This document shows, one piece after another, positions 48,295 to 57,434 of a stretch of DNA of 64,000 nt; position 1 is the stretch's first letter, and the number at the start of each line of letters is the position of its first letter. A program made the position numbers and the translations under genes. The stretch spans positions 5,266,001 to 5,330,000 of the forward strand of contig NZ_AQFT02000001.1 of the NCBI RefSeq assembly GCF_000364225.2, written 5' to 3'. Below the pieces are notes generated by a model. It was not told the origin of the DNA. It ran no database searches and was given only the letters and a program-made list of their open reading frames with translations. This DNA comes from Eubacterium plexicaudatum ASF492 (GTDB taxonomy: Bacteria > Bacillota > Clostridia > Lachnospirales > Lachnospiraceae).

Positions 48295-49493
48295 ATGAGT
48301 GCGATTGTAACATTAAAAAAAGGCGAAGGAAGAACGGTAAAAGCGGGCGGACTGTGGATATACGATAACGAGATTGCTTCCATTGCGGGAACATTTGACA
48401 ATGGTGATATTGTGGAAGTCCATGATTTTGACGGATTTGCCCTGGGGCGTGGATTTATCAACATGGCTTCGAAAATCCGAATACGGCTTATGACGAGGAA
48501 GGCGGGTCAGGAGATCAATATGGATTTTATACGCATGCGCGTGCAAAATGCATGGAATTATCGGAAACAAGTGGTGGAGACAGATTGCTGCAGGCTTATT
48601 TTCGGGGAAGCGGATTTTTGCCTGGCATCGTGATAGATAAGTTTTCCGATGTGCTTGTTGTGGAGTCATTGGCGCTTGGCATAGATCGGATGAAAGATCA
48701 GATTGTGGAAGCGGCAAAACAGGTACTGGCAGCAGACGGAATCCGCATTCGCGGTGTTTACGAAAGAAGTGACGCAAAAGTGCGGGAACAGGAAGGAATG
48801 ACAAGGCAGAAAGGGTTTCTGGGAGAAGCGTTTGATACAAATGTCAGCATTGAGGAAAATGGCGTAAAATACATGGTGGATGTCCAAAACGGACAGAAAA
48901 CGGGATTTTTTCTGGATCAGAAATATAACCGGCAGGCAGTGCGCAGATTTTGCAAAGGTGCGGCGGTGTTAGATTGTTTTACGCACACGGGATCATTTGC
49001 TTTGAATGCGGCGCAGGCAGGAGCGGACAGCGTACTTGCCGTGGATGCGTCAAAGACCGGAATAGAGCAGGCACAGCTGAATGCTAAGCTGAACGGACTG
49101 GAAGAGCGGGTTGCATTTGTATGCGAGGATGTATTTGAATTACTGCCCGAATTGGAGCGGCAGGGCAGACAGTTTGATGTTGTGATTTTAGATCCGCCGG
49201 CATTTACAAAATCCAGAAATTCGGTTAAAAATGCGGTGAAAGGATACCGGGAAATTAATGTAAGAGGGATGAAGCTGGTGAAGGACGGCGGTTTTCTGGC
49301 AACCTGTTCCTGTTCGCATTTTATGCCGCCGGAACTGTTCGCGCAGACGATAGGACAGGCAGCGCGCAATGCGCATAAAAGGCTGCGTCAGGTAGAATTC
49401 CGTACGCAGGCTCCGGACCATCCGATCCTGTGGGCGGCGCAGGAGTCGTATTATTTGAAGTTTTATATTTTTCAGGTGTGTGAGGAGAGGTAG
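48295..49493 (+). CDS. Class I rRNA methyltransferase, RlmI type (frameshifted)
   Basis: Predicted 23S rRNA (cytosine-5) methyltransferase. The N-terminal PUA domain (VTLKKGEGRTVKAGGLWIYDNEI) and Rossmann domain fit RlmI: KTGFFLDQKYNR, VLDCFTHTGSFALNAAQAGA (S-adenosylmethionine site), VILDPPAFTKSRNSV and CSCSHFM. A T5 run at 48615-48619 breaks the frame; one extra T restores GEADFLPGIVIDKFSD. Total about 400 residues. ATG 48295 follows AGGAG by 9 bases. Confidence 0.88.
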
Positions 49494-49662
49494 TAGGGAT
49501 AATAATTTTACGGGGCGTACCGGATAGAATATTTGTTGCGCCCCATTTTCTATGGTTTTTGGGGTGGATTTTGAATAAATCGATTTTGCAGGGTTGAAAT
49601 GATTATACTTTGATACTATAATTGTGATTGTTATAGTATGTTGTCTAAGAAAGGGCTGAGTG

Positions 49663-49895
49663 ATGATGGCAGATAAGAATATGTCAATAAATATAAGTGG
49701 TGGACAGTATAATTCTGCAAGGGGTAATGCAATAATAAATGCAGTGCAGTATAACAACGTTGCAAATGCAAGTGAATTAGATCATGCATTATTTTGATGC
49801 AATTTACGCTTGCAAATGAGCAAGGCATCCTTTATAATCAGATTAGAAACAACCAAAGGATATTTGCGCGTCCGATGGTTGTCAACGGAAACTAA
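49663..49895 (+). CDS. Small protein of unknown function (frameshifted)
   Basis: Starts ATGATGGCA at 49663. The visible frame stops at 49797 after 44 residues, which read NISGGQYNSARGNAIINAVQYNN in the middle, a Gly/Asn/Gln-rich beta-type pattern like the N-terminal tags of some conflict-associated proteins. One extra T in the T4 run 49792-49795 extends it in sensible sequence to 49895 (77 residues, ending RPMVVNGN). Function unknown; a terminator follows immediately. Confidence 0.45.
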
Positions 49896-49911
49896 AATTA
49901 CTGGTTTTTAT

Positions 49912-49950
49912 AAGGCTATCCCCTATTGTGAGTAGGTGATAGCCCTTTTA
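49912..49950 (+). terminator. Terminator before lhr
   Basis: Arms GGCTATC (49914-49920) and GATAGCC (49938-49944), extended inward by CCCTA/TAG pairs, then TTTTA. Confidence 0.65.
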
Positions 49951-50013
49951 CTTGTAGTGGTTGTGAAGCAGCGATCTGCAAGTAAAGAAATTTGGATGGG
50001 ATGAAGAAAAATA

Positions 50014-53000
50014 ATGGAAAATGTATTAACGCTTTTTGCTAAAGAAACGGCTCAGTGGTTTCGGCATACGCTGGGGGAACCGACGCCTGTGCAAAAAGAG
50101 GCGTGGCCGATGATTGCAGCGGGAGAGCATGTGCTTGTGTCGGCTCCGACAGGAACGGGCAAGACGCTGTCCGCATTTCTTGTATTTTTAGATCGGATGA
50201 AACGGCAGGCGCAGGAAGGTCTGTTAAAGCAGCAGCTGGAGCTTATTTATGTGTCGCCGTTAAAGTCTCTGGCAGCGGATATACGGGAAAATTTGAAAAA
50301 GCCGCTGGAGGGGATGCAGGCGGAGGAGATGATTACAACAGGCATACGTACGGGTGATACTCCGCAGAAAGACAGACAGAGGATGGTGCGCAAACCGCCG
50401 CATATCCTGATTATTACGCCGGAGTCTTTATATTTGATGCTGACGAGCAAGACCGGGCAGAATGTGCTGGCGACGGCGAGGGCAGTGGTTTTGGATGAGC
50501 TGCATGCTTTAATTGATACAAAAAGGGGTGCGCATCTGATGCTTTCCATGGCAAGGCTGGACAGGCTGTGTGACCGGCCGCTGCAGCGGATCGGACTGTC
50601 GGCGACGATTGAACCTTTAGAGCTGGCGGCTGCGTATCTGGCGCCGGAAGGGGCGAAGATTGCGGCTCCTGTAATGAAAAAACAGGTCCGGCTTGAAATA
50701 TTGAGTCCTTATGTGGATATGACAAAAGGCAGAAAAAAGGATCCGGTGTGGCAAGAGCTTGGAGCGCTTGTGTATCAGTATTGTCAGGGAAGCCGCAGCG
50801 TTATTGCGTTTGTGGAAGGCAGACGGTATGCGGAAAAGCTGGCATATTATGTGAATCTGCTGGGTGGGGAAGGATTTGCCCGCGTTCATCATGGAAGTCT
50901 GTCCAAAGAACAGCGTATGGAAACGGAGCTGGCTCTGCGGGAAGGCAGACTGCGGCTTTTATGTGCGACTTCTTCCATGGAGCTTGGGATTGACGTCGGA
51001 GAGATTGATCAGGTACTGCAGGTAGGATGTCCGCGGACCATTGCGGGAACTATGCAGAGATTGGGGCGTGCAGGGCATAATCCGGGGCGGGTCAGTGTGA
51101 TGAGCATGTTTCCGCGGACGGCGGCAGAATGTGTATCCTGCGGCATGACGGCACAGCTGGCCAGAGAGGGCGGTGTGGAGCATCTACATCCGCCTGTGGA
51201 ATGCCTGGATGTACTGGCACAGCATCTTGTTTCAATGGCGGCATACCGCAGTTATGAACTGGATGAGGTAATGGAGATTCTGCCGCGGGCGTGGCCGTTT
51301 CGCATGGTTACAAAAGATGATGTCCGGGCGGTGCTTGAGATGCTGGCAGGTGACTATGAGCATGCACAGGATATTCCGGTGCGGCCGAGAGTACTGTATG
51401 ACCGGATTCATGAAAAAGTGGAAGGAGACGGCTACAGCAGAATGCTGGCAGTATCGGCAGGGGGTACGATTCCGGATAAAGGGCTGTATGATGTGCGCAC
51501 GGAAGCCGGTTTGAAGCTGGGAGAAATAGATGAAGAATTTGTCTACGAATCGCAGAAAGGCGACCGGTTTATCCTTGGTTCGTTTGCATGGAAAGTGGTT
51601 AATATCGGTAAAGATACGGTAACGGTCGTGCCGGCGCCTGTGGAAGGTGCAAGACTTCCATTCTGGAAGGGAGAGCTGAAAGGCAGGGACAAGCGCACGG
51701 CAGAAGCGTTTGGCAGGATGTTTCATCAGCTGCAGGATGCCTATGAGGACGGAATGCTGACAGAAGCACTGCAGCAGTTGGGATTGGATGAATCGGCGGT
51801 AAATTTATCTGCAGGATATATCGAACGGCAGATGAAAGCAGCCGGCAGTCTTGCGGATGATCGGACGATATTGGTGGAGCACTTTCGGGATGCGTCCGGA
51901 AACAGTCAGCTGATGTTCCATTCGATGTTTGGCAGGAGGATTCATGCGCCGCTTGCGATTCTGGCAGCGCATACGGTAAAGGAGCAGCTTGGCATAGAGA
52001 CAGGAAGTGTGGATGAAGAAGATGGTTTTCTGCTGTATGCATATGGAGAACGGAATCTGCCGGAAGGAGTGCTGCATATGCCGGATCCGGAGACGTGCAT
52101 TCGTACATTGGAAATTTTGCTGCCGCAGACGCCGGTTTTTAATATGGCATTTCGTTATAACAGCGGACGGGCACTGATGATGGGGGTGAAGAGAAACGGA
52201 CGTCAGCCTTTGTGGATGCAGCGACTGAAGAGTGCGCAGATGTTGGAAAAAGTTGTGCGGGAAAAGGAACATCCGTTGATTCGTGAGACAAGACGGGAAT
52301 GTATGCACGAATTATGGGACAGTGAAGGACTGTATCAGCTTTTATCGGATATTCGTGCAGGTGTGGTACAGGTCAGGGAATTTTATACGGAGACTCCGTC
52401 GCCGATGTCACTTCCGCTGCAGTGGGCACAGGAAGCGGCCGTTATGTATGATTATGCACCGACGCCGGCAGGAATTCATGCGGCTGTGCAGGATGCGATA
52501 AGGGAAGAAGCGGAACAGGGCGGAAAGCTTGTACGGCCAGGCAGAGAGGAGCTTTCGCAGCTGCAGGATGCGTATACAAAGCTGCCGGAAGATGAACAGC
52601 AGCTGCATTCTTTTTTGATGACACAGGGCGATTTGGCAGCCGGAGAACTGGAGATTCCTGTGCGGTGGCTGGATCATCTGGCGCAGGAGGGCAGAGCCGT
52701 GTATCTGGAGCAGGGTTTGTGGATTGCTGCGGAACAGGAAGAAGAGTATATGCAGGCACTGGGAGATGATATGGGGGATAGTGCCACAGAGGCACGTATG
52801 CATATCGTGAGGCGTATGCTTCGGTACCGGGGCGCGGCGGATGCGCGGCAGACAGCGGAGCGTTATGGCTGGACGATGCAGCTGGCAGAGGAGATTTTGG
52901 AGGAGCTTTGTGCTCGAAAAGAGGCGGCGAAGCAAGATCGTATGTATTATCATGCGGTGTTGTATCAGAGGGCAAGAGTACGCACGCTGAAACGACGCAG

Positions 53001-54162
53001 GATGGAAGCAAAGACCTGTCCGCCGGAGGCGTATGCCGCGTTGATGCTTGCGAGAATGAGGTCCGCGGCCCCGGCGCAGGAATGTCTGGAACAGACGTTA
53101 AAACGTTATGCCGGTGTAGCGCTTCCGGCAGCGATGTGGGAAAGCATGGTGCTGCCAGCAAGGGTGAAAAATTACCGGGAGTCAATGCTGGATGCGTTTC
53201 TGGCAGAAGGGGCGATGTACTGGTATATGGATGAAAAAGGCGGATTGTGCTTTGTCGATCAGGAGGAGGCGGACTGGGATGCCGATTTAAAGATTCATCC
53301 GGATAAGCTGACGGAAAAAGAACGGATGGTGTATGAAACGCTGTTAGAGCGCGGAGCCAGTTTTTTGCAGTCATTGAACCGGTTGTCAGACGGAGAGTCC
53401 GCACATGGAACGCTGCTGTCACTTATGGCGAAGGGACTTGTCTGCGCAGACAGTTTTGTTCCGGTGCGTCAGTGGCAGGAACTGGAAAAGTCAAAGAAGA
53501 TGGCTGCGAAACGGCTTGCAGGTATGCGGGTAAAGGCATTGCGTGCCGGCAGATGGGATGTGGTCAGGCCGGTTTCGGAGCGGGCACAGAAGAAGGAAGC
53601 GGAACAAAAGCTGGAGCGATGCTTTGACAGAAGCATGATTTTGAGTCGGGAGACTGCGGCTGCGTGGGGAATTTCCTGGCAGGAAGCGTTGTCGGTGCTG
53701 CGTGTTTGGGAATACACCGGCCAGGCCAGAAGAGGATATTTTGTAGAAGGGATGTCCGGGGCGCAGTTTATCCGAGGAAAAGATTATGCCGCGGTTGTGC
53801 GGATGCTGCAAAAGCCGGAAGAAGAAATGGTATGGGTGAATGCTGCAGATCCTGCACAATGCTGGGGCAAGGTACTGCCGCATAAAGAAGGGCGGAGCTT
53901 TTTGCGTGTACCAGGTACGGCAGTGGCCTGTTATGGAGGTCTTCCGGCTGCAGTGCTGGAACGGCAGGGCAAAGTGCTGCGTGTATTTGAGGAATCACTG
54001 GCAGAAGATTGTATGCAGGAGTTTATAAAAGAGTTTCAAAGAGGGAAGATTTTTTGTGAACGAAAGCGGATTGTAATTAAGGAATATCCGAAAACGGTGG
54101 AAGCCGTTTTGTCGAAAGTTGGATTTCGCAGGGAGATGCAGGATTTTGCAGTATATCGCTGA
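50014..54162 (+). CDS. lhr: Lhr-family large DEAD/DEAH-box helicase
   Basis: A 1382-residue ATP-dependent helicase of the Lhr (large helicase-related) family, linked to DNA repair. Motifs: Q-motif EPTPVQKEAWPMIAAG, Walker A APTGTGKT, motif Ib ITPESLYLML, DELH (VVLDELHAL), SAT (GLSATIEP), motif V SSMELGIDVGEIDQV and motif VI QRLGRAGHNPG. Beyond the motor is a winged-helix region, a beta domain and a C-terminal extension typical of full-length Lhr. No frameshift over 4.1 kb. No mpe/nuclease partner is adjacent. Confidence 0.93.
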   Translation: MENVLTLFAKETAQWFRHTLGEPTPVQKEAWPMIAAGEHVLVSAPTGTGKTLSAFLVFLDRMKRQAQEGLLKQQLELIYVSPLKSLAADIRENLKKPLEGMQAEEMITTGIRTGDTPQKDRQRMVRKPPHILIITPESLYLMLTSKTGQNVLATARAVVLDELHALIDTKRGAHLMLSMARLDRLCDRPLQRIGLSATIEPLELAAAYLAPEGAKIAAPVMKKQVRLEILSPYVDMTKGRKKDPVWQELGALVYQYCQGSRSVIAFVEGRRYAEKLAYYVNLLGGEGFARVHHGSLSKEQRMETELALREGRLRLLCATSSMELGIDVGEIDQVLQVGCPRTIAGTMQRLGRAGHNPGRVSVMSMFPRTAAECVSCGMTAQLAREGGVEHLHPPVECLDVLAQHLVSMAAYRSYELDEVMEILPRAWPFRMVTKDDVRAVLEMLAGDYEHAQDIPVRPRVLYDRIHEKVEGDGYSRMLAVSAGGTIPDKGLYDVRTEAGLKLGEIDEEFVYESQKGDRFILGSFAWKVVNIGKDTVTVVPAPVEGARLPFWKGELKGRDKRTAEAFGRMFHQLQDAYEDGMLTEALQQLGLDESAVNLSAGYIERQMKAAGSLADDRTILVEHFRDASGNSQLMFHSMFGRRIHAPLAILAAHTVKEQLGIETGSVDEEDGFLLYAYGERNLPEGVLHMPDPETCIRTLEILLPQTPVFNMAFRYNSGRALMMGVKRNGRQPLWMQRLKSAQMLEKVVREKEHPLIRETRRECMHELWDSEGLYQLLSDIRAGVVQVREFYTETPSPMSLPLQWAQEAAVMYDYAPTPAGIHAAVQDAIREEAEQGGKLVRPGREELSQLQDAYTKLPEDEQQLHSFLMTQGDLAAGELEIPVRWLDHLAQEGRAVYLEQGLWIAAEQEEEYMQALGDDMGDSATEARMHIVRRMLRYRGAADARQTAERYGWTMQLAEEILEELCARKEAAKQDRMYYHAVLYQRARVRTLKRRRMEAKTCPPEAYAALMLARMRSAAPAQECLEQTLKRYAGVALPAAMWESMVLPARVKNYRESMLDAFLAEGAMYWYMDEKGGLCFVDQEEADWDADLKIHPDKLTEKERMVYETLLERGASFLQSLNRLSDGESAHGTLLSLMAKGLVCADSFVPVRQWQELEKSKKMAAKRLAGMRVKALRAGRWDVVRPVSERAQKKEAEQKLERCFDRSMILSRETAAAWGISWQEALSVLRVWEYTGQARRGYFVEGMSGAQFIRGKDYAAVVRMLQKPEEEMVWVNAADPAQCWGKVLPHKEGRSFLRVPGTAVACYGGLPAAVLERQGKVLRVFEESLAEDCMQEFIKEFQRGKIFCERKRIVIKEYPKTVEAVLSKVGFRREMQDFAVYR

Positions 54163-54171
54163 ATTTTACGA

Positions 54172-54206
54172 ATCCGGCGTTTTGCCAGTGACAAAACGCC
54201 GGATTT
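54172..54206. terminator. Hairpin between lhr and the convergent GyrI-fusion gene
   Basis: Perfect 14-bp arms AATCCGGCGTTTTG / CAAAACGCCGGATT, loop of 7 bases. T tails are weak, but position between convergent genes fits a shared terminator. Confidence 0.65.
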
Positions 54207-54239
54207 GTTATGGCATGGGAACGGCGGTAAGCCGGAAGA

Positions 54240-55269
54240 CTATATCGGTTTGATCGGATGACGGTTTTGCATTTTTCCGGACTGACTCTTCTGGCATCAC
54301 TCAAATAAATCTCATGGTGAAATCGCTGTTTGGTAATGTCTGTCACGTAGCCCTGAGCAGCGATATAGTCATTCATTTTTGCAACGGTTTCCGGCTCCGT
54401 ATCATAAGGGCCGATGTGCATGCACTGCACACACAGGCCTTCCTCATAAGTCATGAATTCTGCTTTGGAAAAGTCGGCATTCTTTTTAACGGATGCTTCA
54501 TGGACTGCCCAGTCAAAATCCTGTTTTGTAACAAAATCCGGCAGACGGATGATGGAAATAAACTGAAAATCTTCTTTTCGGGTGTAGTCAATGCCTTTTA
54601 TACCATTTTGCCACCAGAATCCTTCCAATGGAGGGACGACGTAGTCAAAAAATCCTTTGATCGAATAACCGCTTTTTTTGCTCATTTTAATTGTAAATGC
54701 AATGGCATACAGAATGCCGATGGAGGATTTGTATTCGCCGTTTTCCGCATTCGGGTCCCCTTGTCCGCGGACTGCTATATAATTGGCAGATGGTATGGTT
54801 ATAATTCCGGGTTTATTTTTGGGCATGTAAAATTCCTTGTATTCTTTTTTATAATCAAATGACTTCTTTTTGGCGACGGGTGCGTCAGCAGTTGTTTGGG
54901 CAGGTTCCGTTTCGCCCAGAATTTCTTTTGTTTTTTACGGCTGAATCCGCTTAGTACCAACCGGTAGGACTTGTCCAGCAGATCTTTTAACAAGTCATCC
55001 GGGACCGCACCATCCGGGTTTATGGAGTTCCAGTGCTCTTTGTTCATATAGTAGCCCGGAATAATATCGGGATACTGTGATCTTAAAAAATCGCCTTCGG
55101 CCGGTTCCAGCTTCAAGGTAATATAATAAGGTTCGTTGCTGTCGTTCAGACAGACGGCAGCAAACATCTTTCCGTCAATCTGGTAGCGAATCCAGTTCCA
55201 CTCTTGCTTTAGGTCTTTGGTTACGCCGGCTTTGCCGAGTAAATATTCATCAATCCAGGGATATCTCAT
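54240..55269 (-). CDS. MmcQ/YjbR - GyrI-like fusion protein (two frameshifts)
   Basis: Two domains in one chain. Residues 1-about 115 are MmcQ/YjbR-like (WIRYQIDGKMFAAVCL, GYYMNKEHWNSINPDG), a DNA-mimic or DNA-binding fold. After a linker follows a GyrI-like ligand-binding domain (MPKNKPGIITIPSANYIAVRGQGDPN, EGFWWQNG, MHIGPYDTEPETVAKM). Frame breaks at T3 54922-54924 and T5 54272-54276 (plus strand); one extra base in each gives a single chain of about 344 residues ending RHPIKPI. GyrI-like domains bind small molecules; the fused role is unknown. Confidence 0.8.
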
Positions 55270-55307
55270 AAGAAGCCTCCTTTGTTATTAAAATGTAACG
55301 GCTGCTG

Positions 55308-56275
55308 TTATTTCCAATATACGATGCCTTCTTCTATAAGCAGTTTATAGGTTTCCGAACACTGGTATTTGTGGCTGGTTGTGCCTTTATGCATAAACAG
55401 GTTCATATTGACATCACATTTGTACCAGGTACCGTTTGCTTTTACTTCCGACCATCCGTGCGGCAGCCGTTCTTCATATCGGCCGGATACGGTTCCGATA
55501 CGAATGCGGGATTCGTAACCAAGTACTTTTGCAATGCAGGCGAACCCGGCAGCATAACGGTAACAGTTGCCTTTTTCGTTCGTAAGAAGCTCGGCTGCAA
55601 ACGAAGAAAACGTCTGATCGGTCGGACTTTCCTGTGATGGCAGATAATAATAATGATTTTGCAAAGCTTCAAAACATTTTCGCAGTTTTTCGGCAGAAGT
55701 CAGGCTGTCGTTTGTATATTTTTTACAAATGCGACGGCAGCGGATATTTCCGGAGAGGTTACCCGGATGCCGTCTTTGTCGGTATAATATATGCCGGTAT
55801 TTTTAGTACCTGCAATGCAGTCTGTGCGTAAACAGCCTTTTTTGCGCCTGACGGATTAAAATAATAATTTTTCCGTTTATTTGCTGCCAGTCTGTTTGCA
55901 TTGTTCCATCCTGACCGAAATAATAGACATTGTTTTGAATTTTTTGTTTTCCTTTCAGAGCTGCGCCTGTTTTTTTGGAAAAGTAATAGGTATGTCCGCC
56001 TGTTTCCTGCCAGCCTGTCTGCATGCTGCCCGATTTGTAAAAATACAGGTTGTTTTTGATACGACGCAGACCATCCGACAATTCCGGTGCATTATCCGCA
56101 GATGCATTTGTCTCATCATGCGGGATGACAATAATATCCGGGGACGGAGACAGGATGTCTGCTTTTGCGGGCATTGAAAAAAGAAAATAAAAAGAACGGT
56201 GAAGACCGTACCGAGTCTGTTCCTGTAGTTGATTTTTTTGAGATGATTGCTGAAATCTGTTGTTTGATAGGTCAT
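55308..56275 (-). CDS. Secreted transglutaminase-like protein with wall-binding repeats (four frameshifts)
   Basis: Order in the rebuilt chain: signal peptide (NRLGTVFTVLFIFFFS), Ser/Asp-rich segment, then about three aromatic choline/glucan-binding-type repeats (LYFYKSGSMQTGWQETGGHTYYF, VYYFGQDGTMQTDWQ, IYYTDKDG), then a transglutaminase-like domain with catalytic Cys in GNCYRYAAGFACIAKVLGY, His in LPHGWSEVKANGTWYKCDV and Asp. Frame breaks, all missing one base, at 55719-55724, 55838-55843, 55868-55872 and 56177-56182. About 324 residues. Likely a wall-bound peptidase or cross-linking enzyme. Confidence 0.8.
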
Positions 56276-56290
56276 AACAGTCCTCCGTAG

Positions 56291-56348
56291 TGCTCCATCC
56301 GGGCAGTCAGAAACTCTAATTTCTGCCCGGATGGAGCAGTATTGTGTA
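56291..56348 (-). promoter_or_regulatory. Strong hairpin directly upstream of a ribosome binding site
   Basis: Perfect 16-bp arms TGCTCCATCCGGGCAG (56291-56306) and CTGCCCGGATGGAGCA (56333-56348) with a 26-base loop. On the minus strand it ends 4 bases before the GGAGGA of the transglutaminase-like gene. It lacks a T tail, so it may control translation or stabilise the mRNA rather than terminate. Confidence 0.6.
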
Positions 56349-56509
56349 CGTGTGGAAAATGATTATATTAATTATAATCTGTGTGAACTGTTTTGGCAAT
56401 ATTTAGAAATGAAAAGTTTCGTACTTCCGATTTAATAAGGTCTTATCACGTGGATATTGAGTGATACCGGATAAGGATAAATTTCTGCTTTGTGAAAAGA
56501 AAATGTATC

Positions 56510-56632
56510 TTGCAATTAAAATTTGCATATGCTATAATGCCGATAGGCAAAGAAATGTGGAGAATTCCATGTAGGCAAAGAACGAATCCCCCGACTGTAA
56601 TGGCGTACAGTCGAGGGATTCTTCTTTCTTTA
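56510..56632 (+). ncRNA. Candidate antitoxin RNA of a type I toxin-antitoxin locus
   Basis: Promoter TTGCAA (56510-56515), exactly 17 bases, TATAAT (56533-56538). The predicted RNA of about 85 bases starts near 56545, carries two copies of TAGGCAAAGAA (56544-56554 and 56572-56582) and ends in hairpin GAATCC..CGACTGTA / TACAGTCG..GGATTC (56584-56621) with a pyrimidine tail. The toxin mRNA on the minus strand would run into the same hairpin, so the two RNAs overlap tail to tail as in Fst-type loci. Confidence 0.6.
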
Positions 56633-56657
56633 TTATAGTGGCAAAGCGTCCACTAGG

Positions 56658-56756
56658 CTATTTGTTGCCTTTGTCGTGCCTGTCTAGCCATTTGCTGATG
56701 AGGTGGCAAACCACACCTGCCGCGACAGTCACAAGAAATGTGAAGAATAACTCCAT
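56658..56756 (-). CDS. Small hydrophobic peptide, candidate type I toxin
   Basis: A 32-residue peptide: one membrane helix (LFFTFLVTVAAGVVCHLI) followed by a charged tail (KWLDRHDKGNK), the layout of Fst/TxpA-like membrane toxins. Its ATG at 56756 has GGAGGGGG 7 bases upstream. On the minus strand TG-T-TATAAT (TATAAT at 56803-56808) gives an extended -10 promoter about 45 bases before the start. The mRNA would end at the hairpin shared with the plus-strand RNA. A tiny holin-like protein is the alternative. Confidence 0.6.
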   Translation of the reverse strand: MELFFTFLVTVAAGVVCHLISKWLDRHDKGNK

Positions 56757-56835
56757 GCAAACACCCCCTCCCGTTGCCGGGTGTAGGTTGGACAACACAG
56801 GCATTATAACATATCGGTAGATAATCTTCTATCAC

Positions 56836-57340
56836 TTTTTAGATGAACTTTACAATTCGGATTGTGGTTGGCACAATCCGATGCTCGTTATCATTGTGGA
56901 CGCTGTTGCAAAGTGGTTTCCTCGTGTAGCTGATATTTTTGATTTCTGCTTTTACCATCCGAGCAAAAAATCCTACTCCTTTTTTCCTCGACTTTGTATC
57001 ATCTGCTTTAAATATATTTTTTTTCTTTATCTGGTTTCACACTTCATTTATGTAGTAAGACCGGTTGCTAAAGGGAGCTAATCGTTGTTGATTTCCACTT
57101 AACAGACGTTTTTTCGTATGCCAGGCCAAACCAGGTCTTGCTGCGTATTCATACTACCCATAACAACGTTTTCCCATTGCGAAAAATATTTATTCTATAA
57201 TGCTGCGGGAATTAAGCGATTTGCTTGCAGATTTTTGCAGAGAGAATGAGTTCTCAATCAATAGAGTCTGTTTATTGAAAAGAAGTTGTGGGTTTTATGA
57301 GTAATTTCTGTTATACTCTTATATATGGGAGAACTGTTTG
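56836..57340. other. Intergenic stretch without recognisable gene
   Basis: About 500 AT-rich bases. A 66-codon plus-strand frame (56881-57081) has no ribosome binding site and odd composition (many Phe/Tyr/Cys), so I do not call it a gene. Nothing else is evident. Confidence 0.4.
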
Positions 57341-57377
57341 CTAGAGTGTGTCTTAAAATTCATTCCTGCCATCTGCA
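57341..57377. repeat. Half copy of the 83-bp palindromic repeat
   Basis: CTAGAGTGTGTCTTAAAATT followed by CATTCCTGCCATCTGCA: identical over 37 bases to the reverse complement of the right half of the element at 15539-15621; similarity ends at 57377. It lies just upstream of the AAA-ATPase gene. Confidence 0.7.
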
Positions 57378-57434
57378 CGCCCCACTTTGCGGGTAAACTA
57401 CATATAAGGCAGAAACTTGGGAAAGGAGCGGTAA

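Noticed and set aside
52442..53422. Long minus-strand open frame opposite lhr (326 codons)
   Set aside because: It lies in a GC-rich part of lhr, has Pro/His/Ser/Arg-skewed composition, no ribosome binding site and no recognisable domain; it is a shadow of the lhr codon pattern.
56881..57081. 66-codon plus-strand frame after the candidate toxin
   Set aside because: No ribosome binding site, heavy in Phe/Tyr/Cys, and no resemblance to known proteins.
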